A program made the translations under genes and the position numbers. DNA of 64,000 nucleotides, from assembly GCF_037203705.1 (NCBI RefSeq), contig NZ_JBBCAT010000001.1, forward strand, positions 531,418 to 595,417, written 5' to 3'. The notes beneath the pieces are model-generated. The model saw nothing but the letters and a program-made list of their open reading frames with translations. It searched no databases and was not told where the DNA came from. This document shows, one piece after another, positions 27,044 to 35,723 of this stretch; the first letter of the stretch is position 1; each line of letters opens with the position of its first letter. The stretch is from Prosthecomicrobium sp. N25 (lineage in GTDB: Bacteria > Pseudomonadota > Alphaproteobacteria > Rhizobiales > Ancalomicrobiaceae).

Positions 27044-27817
27044 TCAGTCCCGCCGGAAGATCACGCCGGCGAGCCACCCGGTGAACAGCGCGACCAGGAC
27101 GGTGATGATCCCGTAGACGACCGGCTGGGTGAAGGCGAGGTCGTAGGTGAATTGCTCGAAGCCGGTCTTGGAGACCACCACGGAGGTCGCCTGCTCGGCC
27201 AGCGGCACGCCCTCCTGGAACAGCCTGACCTCGATCCGGTAGGTGCCGACCGGCACGTTGGCGGGGATCGGGATGGTGGCGCGGAAGAGGTTGCCCGTCA
27301 GGAACGACACCGCCCCGGGGAGCTCGTGATAGAGCCCCGTTCGGAGCTTCAGCCGCAGGAAGGCCGACCGGAAGCCCGCGTCGCCCGGCTCCGCCGGCGC
27401 GTCTCCGTCGAGCCGCTCCGGCAGCAGCAGGTGCTCGATGCCGACCTGGTAGCGCTTGAGGACCTCGGGCGTGGCGACCTGCGCGATCGGCACGTTGGTC
27501 AGCACCGCATAGAAGCTCGGCACGTCCACGTAGGTGCGGGCGCCGCGGTTGATCCACAGGCCGAAGGTCCGTTCCTTGCGGCGGGTCACCACCGTCTCGC
27601 GCGGCCCGAACATCATGACGGCCAGATGGTATTCCGAGGCCCGCGACACGGTCGCCCGGTCGCGCTCGATCGAGCCGAAGACCGTGATGTCGGTGCCGGC
27701 GAAGTTGGAGCTGATGTTGACCACCGACGTGGACGGCACCGCCACCAGCGTCTCCGCCCGGGCGGGAGACGGGACGGCGAGCGCCAGGGCCGCGAGGAGA
27801 CCGAGGACGAGCCTCAT
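27044..27817 (-). CDS. TIGR02186 family transmembrane protein
   Basis: Protein of 257 residues. A signal peptide (MRLVLGLLAALALAVPSPARA), a long periplasmic region (about 22-225) with VNISSNFAGTDITVFGSIER, and one C-terminal membrane helix (about 233-252, VVYGIITVLVALFTGWLAG) followed by a basic end. This pattern fits the alphaproteobacterial TIGR02186 family, of unknown function, usually found next to a TauE/SafE permease as here. Its start overlaps the tauE-like stop by four bases, so the two are coupled. It may be an accessory subunit of that permease. Confidence 0.85.
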   Translation of the reverse strand: MRLVLGLLAALALAVPSPARAETLVAVPSTSVVNISSNFAGTDITVFGSIERDRATVSRASEYHLAVMMFGPRETVVTRRKERTFGLWINRGARTYVDVPSFYAVLTNVPIAQVATPEVLKRYQVGIEHLLLPERLDGDAPAEPGDAGFRSAFLRLKLRTGLYHELPGAVSFLTGNLFRATIPIPANVPVGTYRIEVRLFQEGVPLAEQATSVVVSKTGFEQFTYDLAFTQPVVYGIITVLVALFTGWLAGVIFRRD

Positions 27818-28746
27818 GGCGTCGCCTCGAGGGCGGTGACCCACAGGGAGAAGGGTTCCTGCGGGGTCACCACCAGGTCGACCGCGAAGCGCAGGCCGAC
27901 CGCCAGGATGAGGAGCCCGAGCAGGGCGCGGAGCTGCTCGCCCCTGAGCCGGGTCCCGACCTGCGCGCCGAACTGGGCCCCGATCACCCCGCCGACCATC
28001 AGCAGGAGCCCGAGCACCGCGTCGACCGAGTGGTTGGCGGCCGCCTGCAGAACCGTCGCCACCGCCATGGTGGCGAGGATCTGCACCAGCGAGGTTCCGA
28101 TGACGACGGTGGTCGGCACCTTGAGCAGGTAGATGAGCGCCGGCACGATCAGGAAGCCGCCGCCGATGCCGAGCAGCGTCCCGAGGAAGCCGATTCCGAC
28201 CCCGAGCGCCAGGATGGGCAGGGCCGAGATGTAAAGGCGCGACCGGTGGAACCGGACCTTGAAGGGCAGGCCGTGGATCCAGCCGTGCTGGCGCAGCTTC
28301 TGGGGCGCGGGCGGTTCCTCGCGGCGCGCGCGCAACATGGCCCGGACGCTCTCGATCACCATCAGGAGGCCGACGCCGCCGAGAAAGACGACGTAACAGA
28401 CCCCGATCACCAGATCGAGCTGGCCCTTGGCGCGCAGGAGCCGGAAGGCCATGACGCCGAGGACGGTCCCCACGACGCCGCCGGCCGTCAGGAACCCGGC
28501 GAGCTTCCAGTCGATCGCCTTGCGCCGCCAGTAGGCGAGCGCGCCGGACGCCGAGGAGGCGACGATCTGGCTCGTCACCGTCGCGACCGCGACCGCGGGG
28601 GGGATGCCGGAGAAGACCAGGAGGGGCGTCAGCAGGAAGCCGCCGCCCACCCCGAAGAGCCCCGACAGGAAGCCGACGGCCGCGCCCATCCCGAAGATCA
28701 GGAAGATGTTCACCGACAGTTCGGCGATGGGCAGGTAGAGGAGCAC
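27814..28746 (-). CDS. TauE/SafE family anion permease
   Basis: Membrane protein of 310 residues with about eight helices in two homologous halves. Each half carries the family motif (FGVGGGFLLTPLLVFSGIP; GIGGGFLIVPALIYLLKVP). The family exports sulfite, sulfoacetate or related organic anions; the substrate here is unknown. The open frame starts at GTG 28767, but I prefer GTG 28746 because AAGGGG precedes it and related proteins begin there (LYLPIAELSVN). It is coupled to the TIGR02186 gene and lies downstream of nrtD, with a separate start region. Confidence 0.88.
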   Translation of the reverse strand: MLLYLPIAELSVNIFLIFGMGAAVGFLSGLFGVGGGFLLTPLLVFSGIPPAVAVATVTSQIVASSASGALAYWRRKAIDWKLAGFLTAGGVVGTVLGVMAFRLLRAKGQLDLVIGVCYVVFLGGVGLLMVIESVRAMLRARREEPPAPQKLRQHGWIHGLPFKVRFHRSRLYISALPILALGVGIGFLGTLLGIGGGFLIVPALIYLLKVPTTVVIGTSLVQILATMAVATVLQAAANHSVDAVLGLLLMVGGVIGAQFGAQVGTRLRGEQLRALLGLLILAVGLRFAVDLVVTPQEPFSLWVTALEATP

Positions 28747-28930
28747 GAGTCCGACCCCTTGGCGCACGGCGATACGGCGGATGTCGACGGTTCCGGGAGG
28801 AACCGCTCCGCTGATCCCCCGCCGGTCGGGCCGAAATGGGGCATGCCCGACGGGTTTCCGACGAAACCCATCAAAGCACGGAATCCTTGCGATAAGGTCA
28901 CGACGCGCAACGTCGTGCGCGCCGGTCGCC

Positions 28931-29728
28931 TCACGCCGCCTTCGGGTGCCGCTGGCGCTCGTACAGGAAGCGCATCACGGCCGAGCGGCAGCGGATGTAT
29001 TCCGGGTTCTCGGCGAGCTCCAGCCGGCGCCGAGGCCGCTCGAGCTTCACGTCGCAGATCTCGCCGATCGTGGCGGCCGGCCCGTTGGTCATCATCACGA
29101 TGCGATCCGAGAGGAGCACCGCCTCGTCGACGTCGTGCGTGATGATGAGGACCGTGTTGCCGAGCTTCGCCTGGATGTCCATGAGCGTATCCTGCAGCGT
29201 CGCCCGGGTCAGCGCGTCGAGCGCGCCGAAGGGTTCGTCCATGAGCAGGATCTTGGGCTCCATGGCGAGAGCCCGCGCGATGCCGACGCGCTGCTTCATG
29301 CCGCCGGAGATCTCGTGCGGGCGCTTGTCCAGCGCATGCGCCATGCCGACGAGCTCGAGGTTGTGCACCGTCCAGTCGTGCCGCTGCTGCCGGCCCATGC
29401 GCTTGGACAGGACCTTGTCGACCGCGAGCCGGACGTTGTCGTAGACGGTCAGCCAGGGCAGGAGCGAGTGGTTCTGGAACACCACCGCCCGGTCCGGGCC
29501 GGGGCCGTCGATCTCCCGGCCGTCGAGCAGCAGCACGCCGGAACTGTGCGGCGTCAGCCCGGCCACGATGTTGAGCAGCGTGGACTTGCCGCAGCCGGAA
29601 TGGCCGATGATGGAGATGACCTCGCCGCGCGCGACCTTGAGGTCGACGTCGACGAGCGCCGTGAAGGGTCCCTTGGCGGTCTCGAACACCATGCCGAGGT
29701 TTTCGATCTGCAGTGTCGGTCGGTTCAT
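28931..29728 (-). CDS. nrtD: Nitrate ABC transporter ATP-binding protein
   Basis: ATPase of 265 residues that powers nitrate/nitrite uptake with NrtA and NrtB. Walker A is GHSGCGKST near residue 43, the signature EISGGMKQRVGIARAL near 144, and Walker B ILLMDEPFGALD near 164. The FQNHSLLPWLTVYDNVRLAV stretch after the Q-loop is typical of the NrtC/NrtD/SsuB/TauB group. It is 12 bases past nrtB and is the last gene of nrtA-nrtB-nrtD. Cyanate or bicarbonate relatives exist, but the flanking nitrate and nitrite reductases settle the substrate. Confidence 0.93.
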   Translation of the reverse strand: MNRPTLQIENLGMVFETAKGPFTALVDVDLKVARGEVISIIGHSGCGKSTLLNIVAGLTPHSSGVLLLDGREIDGPGPDRAVVFQNHSLLPWLTVYDNVRLAVDKVLSKRMGRQQRHDWTVHNLELVGMAHALDKRPHEISGGMKQRVGIARALAMEPKILLMDEPFGALDALTRATLQDTLMDIQAKLGNTVLIITHDVDEAVLLSDRIVMMTNGPAATIGEICDVKLERPRRRLELAENPEYIRCRSAVMRFLYERQRHPKAA

Positions 29729-29740
29729 CGCCGCGCTCCT

Positions 29741-30613
29741 TCAGAAGGTGCCCGGGCCGCCGATGGCGCGGCCGAGGAGCGTAATGGCCCGGTCGAGAAG
29801 CAGTCCGACCACGCCGATGTAGACGAGCGCGAGGATGATCTCGCTGATCAGGGACGAGTTCCAGGAATCCCACAGGAAGAAGCCGATGCCGACTCCGCCG
29901 ACCAGCATCTCGGCGGCCACGATCGCCAGCCAGGACAGACCGATGCCGATCTTCAGCCCCGTAAAGATGTAAGGCACCGTGGAGGGCAGGGTGATCTTCA
30001 GGAAGAACTCGAGCGGGTTCAGCTGCAGGACGCGCGCCACGTTGCGGTAGTCCTGCGGGATGTTCCGGATGCCGACGGCCGTGTTCATCATGATCGGCCA
30101 GACCGCCGTGATGGCGATGACGAAGATGGCGGCCGGCTGGCTCTCCCGGAACGCCGCGAGCGCGATCGGCAGCCAGGCGAGCGGCGGAACGGTGCGGAGC
30201 ACCTGGAAGATCGGGTCGAGGCCACGGAAGGCCAGGGTCGACGAGCCGATCAGCACCCCGAGGAGGATGCCCGCCACTGCCGAGATCGAGAAGCCGACGG
30301 CGACCCGCTTCAGGCTCTCGAAGATGTGCAGCGCCAGTCCCTTGTCGAGCCCGCCGCGGTCGAAGAACGGATCGATGATCAGCTCCCAGGTGTCGGCCAC
30401 GACCTTGCTGGGCGGCGGGATGGCGGCGCCCTTGCCCGAGAAGGCGAGTTGCCAGATGCCGAGCAGGATCGCGAGCGTCACGACCGGCGGCACCACCACC
30501 TTGGCGGTGTCGAGCGCGGCCTTCCAGGCCGCCGCGCCGAGGCCGGCGAGGCTCGGCAGTTTCATCAGCAGGCCCGTGCGTTCGGCGGGCATCGGTTCGG
30601 CTTCCACGGCCAT
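29741..30613 (-). CDS. nrtB: Nitrate ABC transporter permease
   Basis: Inner-membrane permease of 290 residues with about six helices. It contains the EAA-type loop that contacts the ATPase (IPQDYRNVARVLQLNPLEFF, KITLPSTVPYIFTGLKIG). The N-terminal 35 residues are a polar extension, followed by an extra hydrophobic stretch (VVPPVVTLAILLGIWQLAF). The central operon position between nrtA and nrtD supports the role. Confidence 0.93.
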   Translation of the reverse strand: MAVEAEPMPAERTGLLMKLPSLAGLGAAAWKAALDTAKVVVPPVVTLAILLGIWQLAFSGKGAAIPPPSKVVADTWELIIDPFFDRGGLDKGLALHIFESLKRVAVGFSISAVAGILLGVLIGSSTLAFRGLDPIFQVLRTVPPLAWLPIALAAFRESQPAAIFVIAITAVWPIMMNTAVGIRNIPQDYRNVARVLQLNPLEFFLKITLPSTVPYIFTGLKIGIGLSWLAIVAAEMLVGGVGIGFFLWDSWNSSLISEIILALVYIGVVGLLLDRAITLLGRAIGGPGTF

Positions 30614-30677
30614 GACGGCATCCTTGGCGGAGGGGAGGACGGGGCCGCCCGGGACCGGCCCGGGCGCCGGGCCGGCG

Positions 30678-31970
30678 TCAGCCGACGAGCTTCTTGATCT
30701 TGAGGCCCTCGAGATAGGCCATCGGGTTGGCGGGGTCGAACGTGACCCCGTCGAAGAAGGTCTCCTTGCCCCGGGACGGCGAGGCCGGCACGTCGGCCGC
30801 CGCCACGCCGATCGCCTTGGCGGCCTCGCGCCAGAGATCCTCGCGGTTGACCTTGCCGAGCAGGGCCTTGGTGTCGAGGGTGGTGGGCAGGTAGCCCCAG
30901 CGCATGTCCTCGACGAGGAACCAGAGGTCGTGGCTGACGAACGGGTAGGAGGCCGCGTCGCGCCAGTACTTCTGCATCAGGTCCTTGTTCTCGAAGGAGC
31001 GCACGCCGAGGTCGAACTTGCCCTTGGAGCGGTCGAGGATGTCCTCGACCGGCACCTTGAACCACTCGCGCTTGGCGAGGATGGCGCACATCTCGTCCTT
31101 GTTCTCGTCCCTGTCGCACCACTGGGCGGCTTCCAGGACGGCGGCGAGCAACGCGCCGGTCGCCTTCAGGTACTTCTCGACGAACTCGGTCCGCAGGGCG
31201 AAGGACTTCTCCGGGTGGTTCTTCCAGAGCTCGCCCGTGGTGATCGCGCAATAGCCGACGTCCTGGTTGACGGTCTGCAGCGGCCAGGGCTCGCCGACGC
31301 AGTAGGCCTCCATGTTGCCGACCTTGGCGTTGGCCACCATCTGGGGCGGCGGCACCACGATGGTCTGGCAGTCCTTGTCCGGGTCGACGCCGCCGGCCGC
31401 GAGCCAGTAGCGCATCCAGCAATCATGCGTGCCGCCCGGGAACGTGACCGCGACCTTGACCTCCTTGCCGCCCGCCTTGAGCTGGGCGAAGCGCTCCTTC
31501 AGGGGCGCGGTGTCAAGGCCGATCTTCAGGTCCTTGTGCGCCTTGGCGAGCATGATGCCCTGGCCCTGCGTGTTCAGGCGGCTCAGGATCGACATCGGCA
31601 CGCCGCCCGGCGTCTTGGTGATCTTGCCGGTCGTCATCAGGTAGGGCATGGGCGTCAGGATATGCGCGCCGTCGATGCCGCCCCCGGCCGAACCGAGTTC
31701 CAGGTTGTCGCGCGTCGTGCCCCACGACGCCTGCTTCTGCACGTCGACCTCGGGCATGCCGTGCTTGGCGAAGAAGCCCTTCTCCCTGGCGACGATCAGC
31801 GGCGCCGCGTCGGTCAGCGCGATGTAGCCGAGGATCGCCTTCTTGACCTCCGGTCCGGCACCCTGGGCGAACACGCCGCGCGGCAGGACGGAGAGCAGGC
31901 CCGTGCCCGCCGCGCCGGCCAGGATCTGGCGGCGGCTGGGGCCGGAGAGGGGCATGTCGGACTGGCTCAT
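30678..31970 (-). CDS. nrtA: Nitrate ABC transporter substrate-binding protein
   Basis: Periplasmic CmpA/NrtA-family binding protein of 430 residues. The N-terminus has a Tat signal (SRRQILAGAAGTGLLSVLP, twin arginines at about 12-13) ending at RGVFAQ. The mature protein shows the family features KKAILGYIALTDAAPLIVA and CVGEPWPLQTVNQDVGY. It delivers nitrate (and perhaps nitrite) to NrtB/NrtD. First gene of the operon; its leader carries a sigma-54 promoter and an attenuator (31995-32142). Confidence 0.93.
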   Translation of the reverse strand: MSQSDMPLSGPSRRQILAGAAGTGLLSVLPRGVFAQGAGPEVKKAILGYIALTDAAPLIVAREKGFFAKHGMPEVDVQKQASWGTTRDNLELGSAGGGIDGAHILTPMPYLMTTGKITKTPGGVPMSILSRLNTQGQGIMLAKAHKDLKIGLDTAPLKERFAQLKAGGKEVKVAVTFPGGTHDCWMRYWLAAGGVDPDKDCQTIVVPPPQMVANAKVGNMEAYCVGEPWPLQTVNQDVGYCAITTGELWKNHPEKSFALRTEFVEKYLKATGALLAAVLEAAQWCDRDENKDEMCAILAKREWFKVPVEDILDRSKGKFDLGVRSFENKDLMQKYWRDAASYPFVSHDLWFLVEDMRWGYLPTTLDTKALLGKVNREDLWREAAKAIGVAAADVPASPSRGKETFFDGVTFDPANPMAYLEGLKIKKLVG

Positions 31971-31994
31971 GAATCTGCCCTTTCAGGTTCAGGC

Positions 31995-32047
31995 AAAAAA
32001 AAGACGTCCAGGGGCGGATCTCGGAATCCGATCGGCCCATGGACGTC
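31995..32047 (-). terminator. Leader attenuator of nrtABD
   Basis: On the minus strand, GACGTCCA (32047-32040) pairs with TGGACGTC (32010-32003), with further inner pairing. Eight T follow (32002-31995), then nrtA starts 25 bases on. A terminator here would stop nrt transcription unless antitermination occurs. Confidence 0.85.
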
Positions 32048-32062
32048 ATTGTCGGGTCAGGA

Positions 32063-32080
32063 ACGGCCGCCATTGGCCGT
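32063..32080 (-). promoter_or_regulatory. Hexaloop hairpin, candidate NasT (ANTAR) site in the nrtA leader
   Basis: In the minus-strand RNA, ACGGCC and GGCCGU form a 6-base stem around the six-base loop AAUGGC. A at loop position 1 and G at position 4 are the known hallmarks of ANTAR antiterminator targets. A second, less conforming hairpin (GCGCC-GGCGUU-GGCGC, 32109-32094) lies 5' of it. Confidence 0.6.
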
Positions 32081-32126
32081 CTGGGAGGATCGCGCCAACG
32101 CCGGCGCCATCGTTCACGAGCCTCGA

Positions 32127-32142
32127 TGCAAGGCGCTTGCCA
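32127..32142 (-). promoter_or_regulatory. Sigma-54 promoter of nrtABD
   Basis: TGGCAA (32142-32137), 5-base spacer, TTGCA (32131-32127) against the consensus TGGCAC-N5-TTGCW. The invariant GG and GC are 10 bases apart. The predicted start is near 32116, just before the leader hairpins. Confidence 0.7.
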
Positions 32143-32539
32143 AGCTCGGGAAGAAAATAAAAGTCATGCTATGTCATAGGCCTAGCCGAATCGACGGGTC
32201 ACCCCTCGAGGGGCGTCCTGCCGTTCCGCTGCGCAGATCGAGGGAAGAGCGGCTCAAGAACGCCGAATTCTTGTGCACTCGATGCCGATGCTTCGAAAAA
32301 GGGCAGGCATGAAGGATCGCCAGCGCTCTTCAATCGGTTCATCTGCGTCAATCTGTCGGCCGAACCCCGTCCTGACGGCCCGAAACGTGCCTCGGTTGCA
32401 GGCAGTGCCCATTGCGAGTGCGCCGTGCCTCCGGTCGCTGCGTGAAATCACGGCAAGGATCCGGCGCAGAACGGCCTCCGGCGCCATCCGGCCCCCATCG
32501 ATGCTTGAAACCTAACGGCTTTCCAAGATCGCGCCCGCT

Positions 32540-32555
32540 TGGCACGCCGTTTGCT
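32540..32555 (+). promoter_or_regulatory. Sigma-54 promoter of the nitrite/nitrate reductase operon
   Basis: TGGCAC (32540-32545), 5-base spacer, TTGCT (32551-32555): a perfect match to TGGCAC-N5-TTGCW. The predicted start is near 32566, three bases before the hexaloop hairpin. Confidence 0.85.
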
Positions 32556-32568
32556 GCCCCTCCGCCAA

Positions 32569-32584
32569 GAGCCATCGCCGGCTC
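32569..32584 (+). promoter_or_regulatory. Hexaloop hairpin, candidate NasT (ANTAR) site in the reductase leader
   Basis: GAGCC and GGCUC form a 5-base stem around the loop AUCGCC, with A at position 1 and G at position 4 as in ANTAR targets. A second hairpin (GGCAGU/AUUGCC, 32591-32606) follows but lacks the canonical loop. Confidence 0.6.
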
Positions 32585-32618
32585 GACCATTGGCAGTGAT
32601 CATTGCCTTGATACAGCG

Positions 32619-32674
32619 ACGCCGCTGATCGGACGCTCTCGCCCCCCGAGAGCCTCCTGATCGGCGGCGTTTTT
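32619..32674 (+). terminator. Leader attenuator of the nitrite/nitrate reductase operon
   Basis: ACGCCGCTGATC (32619-32630) pairs with GATCGGCGGCGT (32659-32670), with an inner CTCTC/GAGAG stem. A run of five T (32670-32674) follows, 39 bases before the first gene. Confidence 0.85.
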
Positions 32675-32712
32675 CGTTGTGTCCGGGCGACGAACCGGAG
32701 ATCCGCGTGAGG

Positions 32713-33924
32713 ATGGAGCGTCTCGTCGTCGTGGGCAACGGCATGGCCGGGGTCCGTTTCCTGGAGGCCCTGGCGGCCGAGCGCGGCGCCGGCCCGGCCG
32801 GGTCGGTCGTGGCGATCGGCGCGGAGCCGGTGCCGGGCTACAACCGTGTCCTGCTCTCCGCCGCCCTCGCGGGCGATACGGCCCGTGCCGACCTCGCCCT
32901 GAAGCCCGAGGCCTGGTACCGCGGGCAGGGCTTCGACCTGCGCCTCGGCGACCCCGTCGCGACGATCGACCCCGCCGCCGGCTCCGTGTCGCTCCGGTCG
33001 GGCGAGATCCTGCCCTTCGACCGGCTGGTGCTCGCCACCGGCTCCGCCCCGATCCGCCTGCCCCTGCCGGGGGCGGACCGGGAGGGCGTCGTCACCTTCC
33101 GCGACCTTGCCGATCTCGACCGCCTGGACGCCGCCTGCGCGGCCGGTGCCCCCGCGGTCGTCATCGGCGGCGGCCTCCTCGGCATCGAGGCGGCCTATGG
33201 CCTCGCCCGCCGGGGCCTGCCGGTGACCCTCGTCCATCTCGTCGACCGCCTGATGGAGCGCCAGCTCGACGCCCGGGCGGCCGACCTCGTCCGCCGCGCC
33301 CTCGAGCGCCTCGGCGTCCGGGTCCTGCTCGGCGCCGAGTCCGCGGCCGTGGAGGGTGGGGCGGCGGTCGAGGCCCTGCGGCTCGCCGACGGCCGCGCGC
33401 TGCCCTGCGGGCTCCTGGTCATGGCCGTCGGCATCCGCCCCGAAACCACGCTCGCCCGGACCGCCGGCCTGCAGGTCGGCCGCGGCATCCTGGTCGACGA
33501 CGGGCTCGAGACCTCGGTGCCCGGCATCCACGCCATCGGCGAGTGCGCCGAGCACCGGGGCTCGGTCTACGGTCTCGTCGAGCCCGCCTACGCCCAGGCG
33601 CAAGTCCTCGCCGCCCGCCTCGCCGGCCGGCCGGCGGCCTATGCGGGCAGCCTGCTCGCCACCAACCTGAAGGTCTCCGGCCTGCCGGTCTTCTCGGCGG
33701 GCGACTTCGTGGGAGAGGCCGGGACGGACACGATCCACTTCGAGGACCGCCCCCTCGGCCACTACCGCAAGCTCGTCTTGCGCGGCGACCAGCTCGTCGG
33801 CGCCGTTCTGGTCGGCGACACCGCCGACGGCCCCTGGTACCAGGACCTGATCCGCGAGGGTCGGTCCGTCGCTCCCCTGCGCCGGGACCTCGTCTTCGGC
33901 CGCCCCTTCTGCGAGGCCGCCTGA
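32713..33924 (+). CDS. FAD/NAD(P)-dependent oxidoreductase of nitrite assimilation (NirB N-terminal/NasB-like)
   Basis: Flavoprotein of 403 residues resembling the NADH-oxidising front half of NirB. FAD-binding VVVGNGMAGVRFLEAL is near residue 5, and NAD-binding VVIGGGLLGIEAAYGL near 155. A C-terminal domain ends with TNLKVSGLPVFSAGDFVG, typical of NirB/nitrite reductase flavoproteins. It has no siroheme half, so it probably passes electrons to NirA or NasA. Start: GTG 32707 or ATG 32713, both fed by GGAG at 32697; I use the ATG. It overlaps the next start by one base (TGATG). Confidence 0.87.
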   Translation: MERLVVVGNGMAGVRFLEALAAERGAGPAGSVVAIGAEPVPGYNRVLLSAALAGDTARADLALKPEAWYRGQGFDLRLGDPVATIDPAAGSVSLRSGEILPFDRLVLATGSAPIRLPLPGADREGVVTFRDLADLDRLDAACAAGAPAVVIGGGLLGIEAAYGLARRGLPVTLVHLVDRLMERQLDARAADLVRRALERLGVRVLLGAESAAVEGGAAVEALRLADGRALPCGLLVMAVGIRPETTLARTAGLQVGRGILVDDGLETSVPGIHAIGECAEHRGSVYGLVEPAYAQAQVLAARLAGRPAAYAGSLLATNLKVSGLPVFSAGDFVGEAGTDTIHFEDRPLGHYRKLVLRGDQLVGAVLVGDTADGPWYQDLIREGRSVAPLRRDLVFGRPFCEAA

Positions 33925-35723
33925 TGACCGCCGACTTCTCCGAGGACCAGAAGCGCTGGCTGGAGGGCTTCGTCTCCGGCGCGAGCGCCGCCCGCGCCGC
34001 CCGCGGCCTGCCCCCGCTCGCCGGGGCCGCCGGCCCGGCCGCCCCCTCCGGCCCCGACGCCCCGCACCTCGCCGCCCAGGCCCGCTTCGAGGCCGAGGGC
34101 CGCAAGCTCTCCCCCCAGGAGATCGCCAAGCGCGACGAGCACCCGCTCGATGCCTGGCCCCGCCTCGCCGCGGAGGCCCGGTCGGGCCGCTTCCCGAAGC
34201 CGCTCGACGACTTCCGCTGGCGGTTCCACGGCCTCTTCTACGTCGCCCCCGCGCAGGACAGCTTCATGTGCCGCCTGCGCATTCCAAACGGCATCCTGAG
34301 CCACTGGCAGTTCCGCGCGGTCGCCGACATGGCGGCGCGCTGGGGCGGCGGCTATGCCCATGTGACCACCCGCGCCAACCTGCAGATCCGCGAGATCGCC
34401 GCCGAGCACGGCCCCGCCCTGGTCGAGGCCCTCGCGATGGTCGGCCTCGCCCCGAAGGGCGCCGGCGCCGACAACATCCGCAACGTCACAGGTTCGCCGA
34501 CCGCCGGCATCGACCCGGACGAGATCCTCGACACCCGCCCGGCCGCGCAGGCCTGGCACGTCCATGTCCTTAACAGCCGCCTGCTCGCCGGCCTGCCGCG
34601 CAAGTTCAACGTCGCCTTCGAGGGCGGCGGCCGGGTCCCCGTGCTCGAGGAGACGAACGACATCGCCTTCACGGCCGTCCGCGTGGCCGAGGGTTTCGGC
34701 GTCGAGCCGGGCGCCTGGTACCGCCTCGCCCTCGGCGGCATCACCGGCCACACGGACTTCGCCCGCGACACCGGCGTGGTGGTCGCGCCCGGCGACACGA
34801 CCGCGGTGGCGGACGCGATCGTGCGCGTCTTCATCGACCTCGGCGATCGAACCGACCGCAAGAGGGCCCGCTTCAAGTATGTGCTCGACGCGCTCGGGCT
34901 CGACGAGGTCCTGCGCCGCGTCGAGGAGAAACTCGGCCGGCCGCTCGCCCGCGTTCCCGCCGGGGCCGTCCTGCCGCGCCGCCCCGCCGACCGCCTCGCC
35001 CATGTCGGCCTGCATCCGCAGAGGCAGCCGGGGCTGAACTGGCTCGGCGTGGTCCTGCCGGTCGGGCGCCTGACCGTCGCCGAGATGCAGGGCCTCGCCG
35101 ATATCGCCCGGGACCTCGGCGACGGCGACGTCCGCCTGACCGTCTGGCAGAACCTGATCCTGTCCGGCATCCCGGACGAGCGGACCGCCGAGGCGACCGC
35201 CCGGCTCACCGCGCTCGGCCTCGGCCACGCGGCCTCCTCGATCCGCGCCGGCCTCGTCGCCTGCACGGGCAGCCGCGGCTGCAAGTTCGCCGCTGCCGAC
35301 ACCAAGGGCCACGCCCTGATGATCGCCGACGCCCTGGAGGGCCGCCTGACCGTCGACCGTCCCCTCAACATCCACCTGACCGGCTGCCACCACTCCTGCG
35401 CCCAGCACTACATCGGCGACATCGGCCTGATCGCCGCCCGCGTCCCGCTCGACGACACCGGCGAGGAGACCGCCGACGGCTATCACGTCCATGTCGGCGG
35501 CGGCTTCGGCACGGAGGCGGCCATCGCCCGCGAGATCTGGCCGAACACGCTCGCCGCCGACGTGCCCGCCCGCATCGAGGGCCTCCTGCGCGCCTGGACG
35601 GCCGGCCGGCTCTCGCCCGACGAAAGCTTCCACGCCTTCGCGGCCCGCCACGAGGTCGACGCGCTGCGCCGCGCCGCCGAGGCCGCCCTGCACCCCCCGC
35701 GCTTCAGCGAGGCCGCCGAATGA
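33924..35723 (+). CDS. nirA: Siroheme ferredoxin-type nitrite reductase
   Basis: Reduces nitrite to ammonia with six electrons; 599 residues. Two nitrite/sulfite reductase half-domains are visible. The first has RIPNGILSHWQFRAVADMA and HVTTRANLQIR. The 4Fe-4S/siroheme cysteines are in VACTGSRGCKFAAADTKGHA near 448 and LTGCHHSCAQHYIGDIGL near 487. An N-terminal extension of about 60 residues is Ala/Pro-rich. It overlaps the next gene by four bases. Sulfite reductase is the main alternative; the operon argues for nitrite. Confidence 0.92.
   Translation: MTADFSEDQKRWLEGFVSGASAARAARGLPPLAGAAGPAAPSGPDAPHLAAQARFEAEGRKLSPQEIAKRDEHPLDAWPRLAAEARSGRFPKPLDDFRWRFHGLFYVAPAQDSFMCRLRIPNGILSHWQFRAVADMAARWGGGYAHVTTRANLQIREIAAEHGPALVEALAMVGLAPKGAGADNIRNVTGSPTAGIDPDEILDTRPAAQAWHVHVLNSRLLAGLPRKFNVAFEGGGRVPVLEETNDIAFTAVRVAEGFGVEPGAWYRLALGGITGHTDFARDTGVVVAPGDTTAVADAIVRVFIDLGDRTDRKRARFKYVLDALGLDEVLRRVEEKLGRPLARVPAGAVLPRRPADRLAHVGLHPQRQPGLNWLGVVLPVGRLTVAEMQGLADIARDLGDGDVRLTVWQNLILSGIPDERTAEATARLTALGLGHAASSIRAGLVACTGSRGCKFAAADTKGHALMIADALEGRLTVDRPLNIHLTGCHHSCAQHYIGDIGLIAARVPLDDTGEETADGYHVHVGGGFGTEAAIAREIWPNTLAADVPARIEGLLRAWTAGRLSPDESFHAFAARHEVDALRRAAEAALHPPRFSEAAE

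Larger units (their letters stand above)
31971..32712. other. 742-base control region between nrtABD and the nitrite/nitrate reductase operon
   Basis: The gap has no convincing gene. It holds two divergent sigma-54 promoters (32127-32142 minus, 32540-32555 plus), each followed by a hexaloop hairpin and an intrinsic terminator before the first gene. The 400 bases between the promoters (32143-32539) have lower GC and would be the place for NtrC enhancer sites. I saw GTGC/GCAC fragments there but no clear NtrC palindrome. Confidence 0.75.

Noticed and set aside
32143-32539. Short open frames and NtrC sites between the two sigma-54 promoters.
   Set aside because: The frames lack ribosome sites and family features; the GTGC/GCAC fragments do not form a convincing NtrC palindrome by eye.
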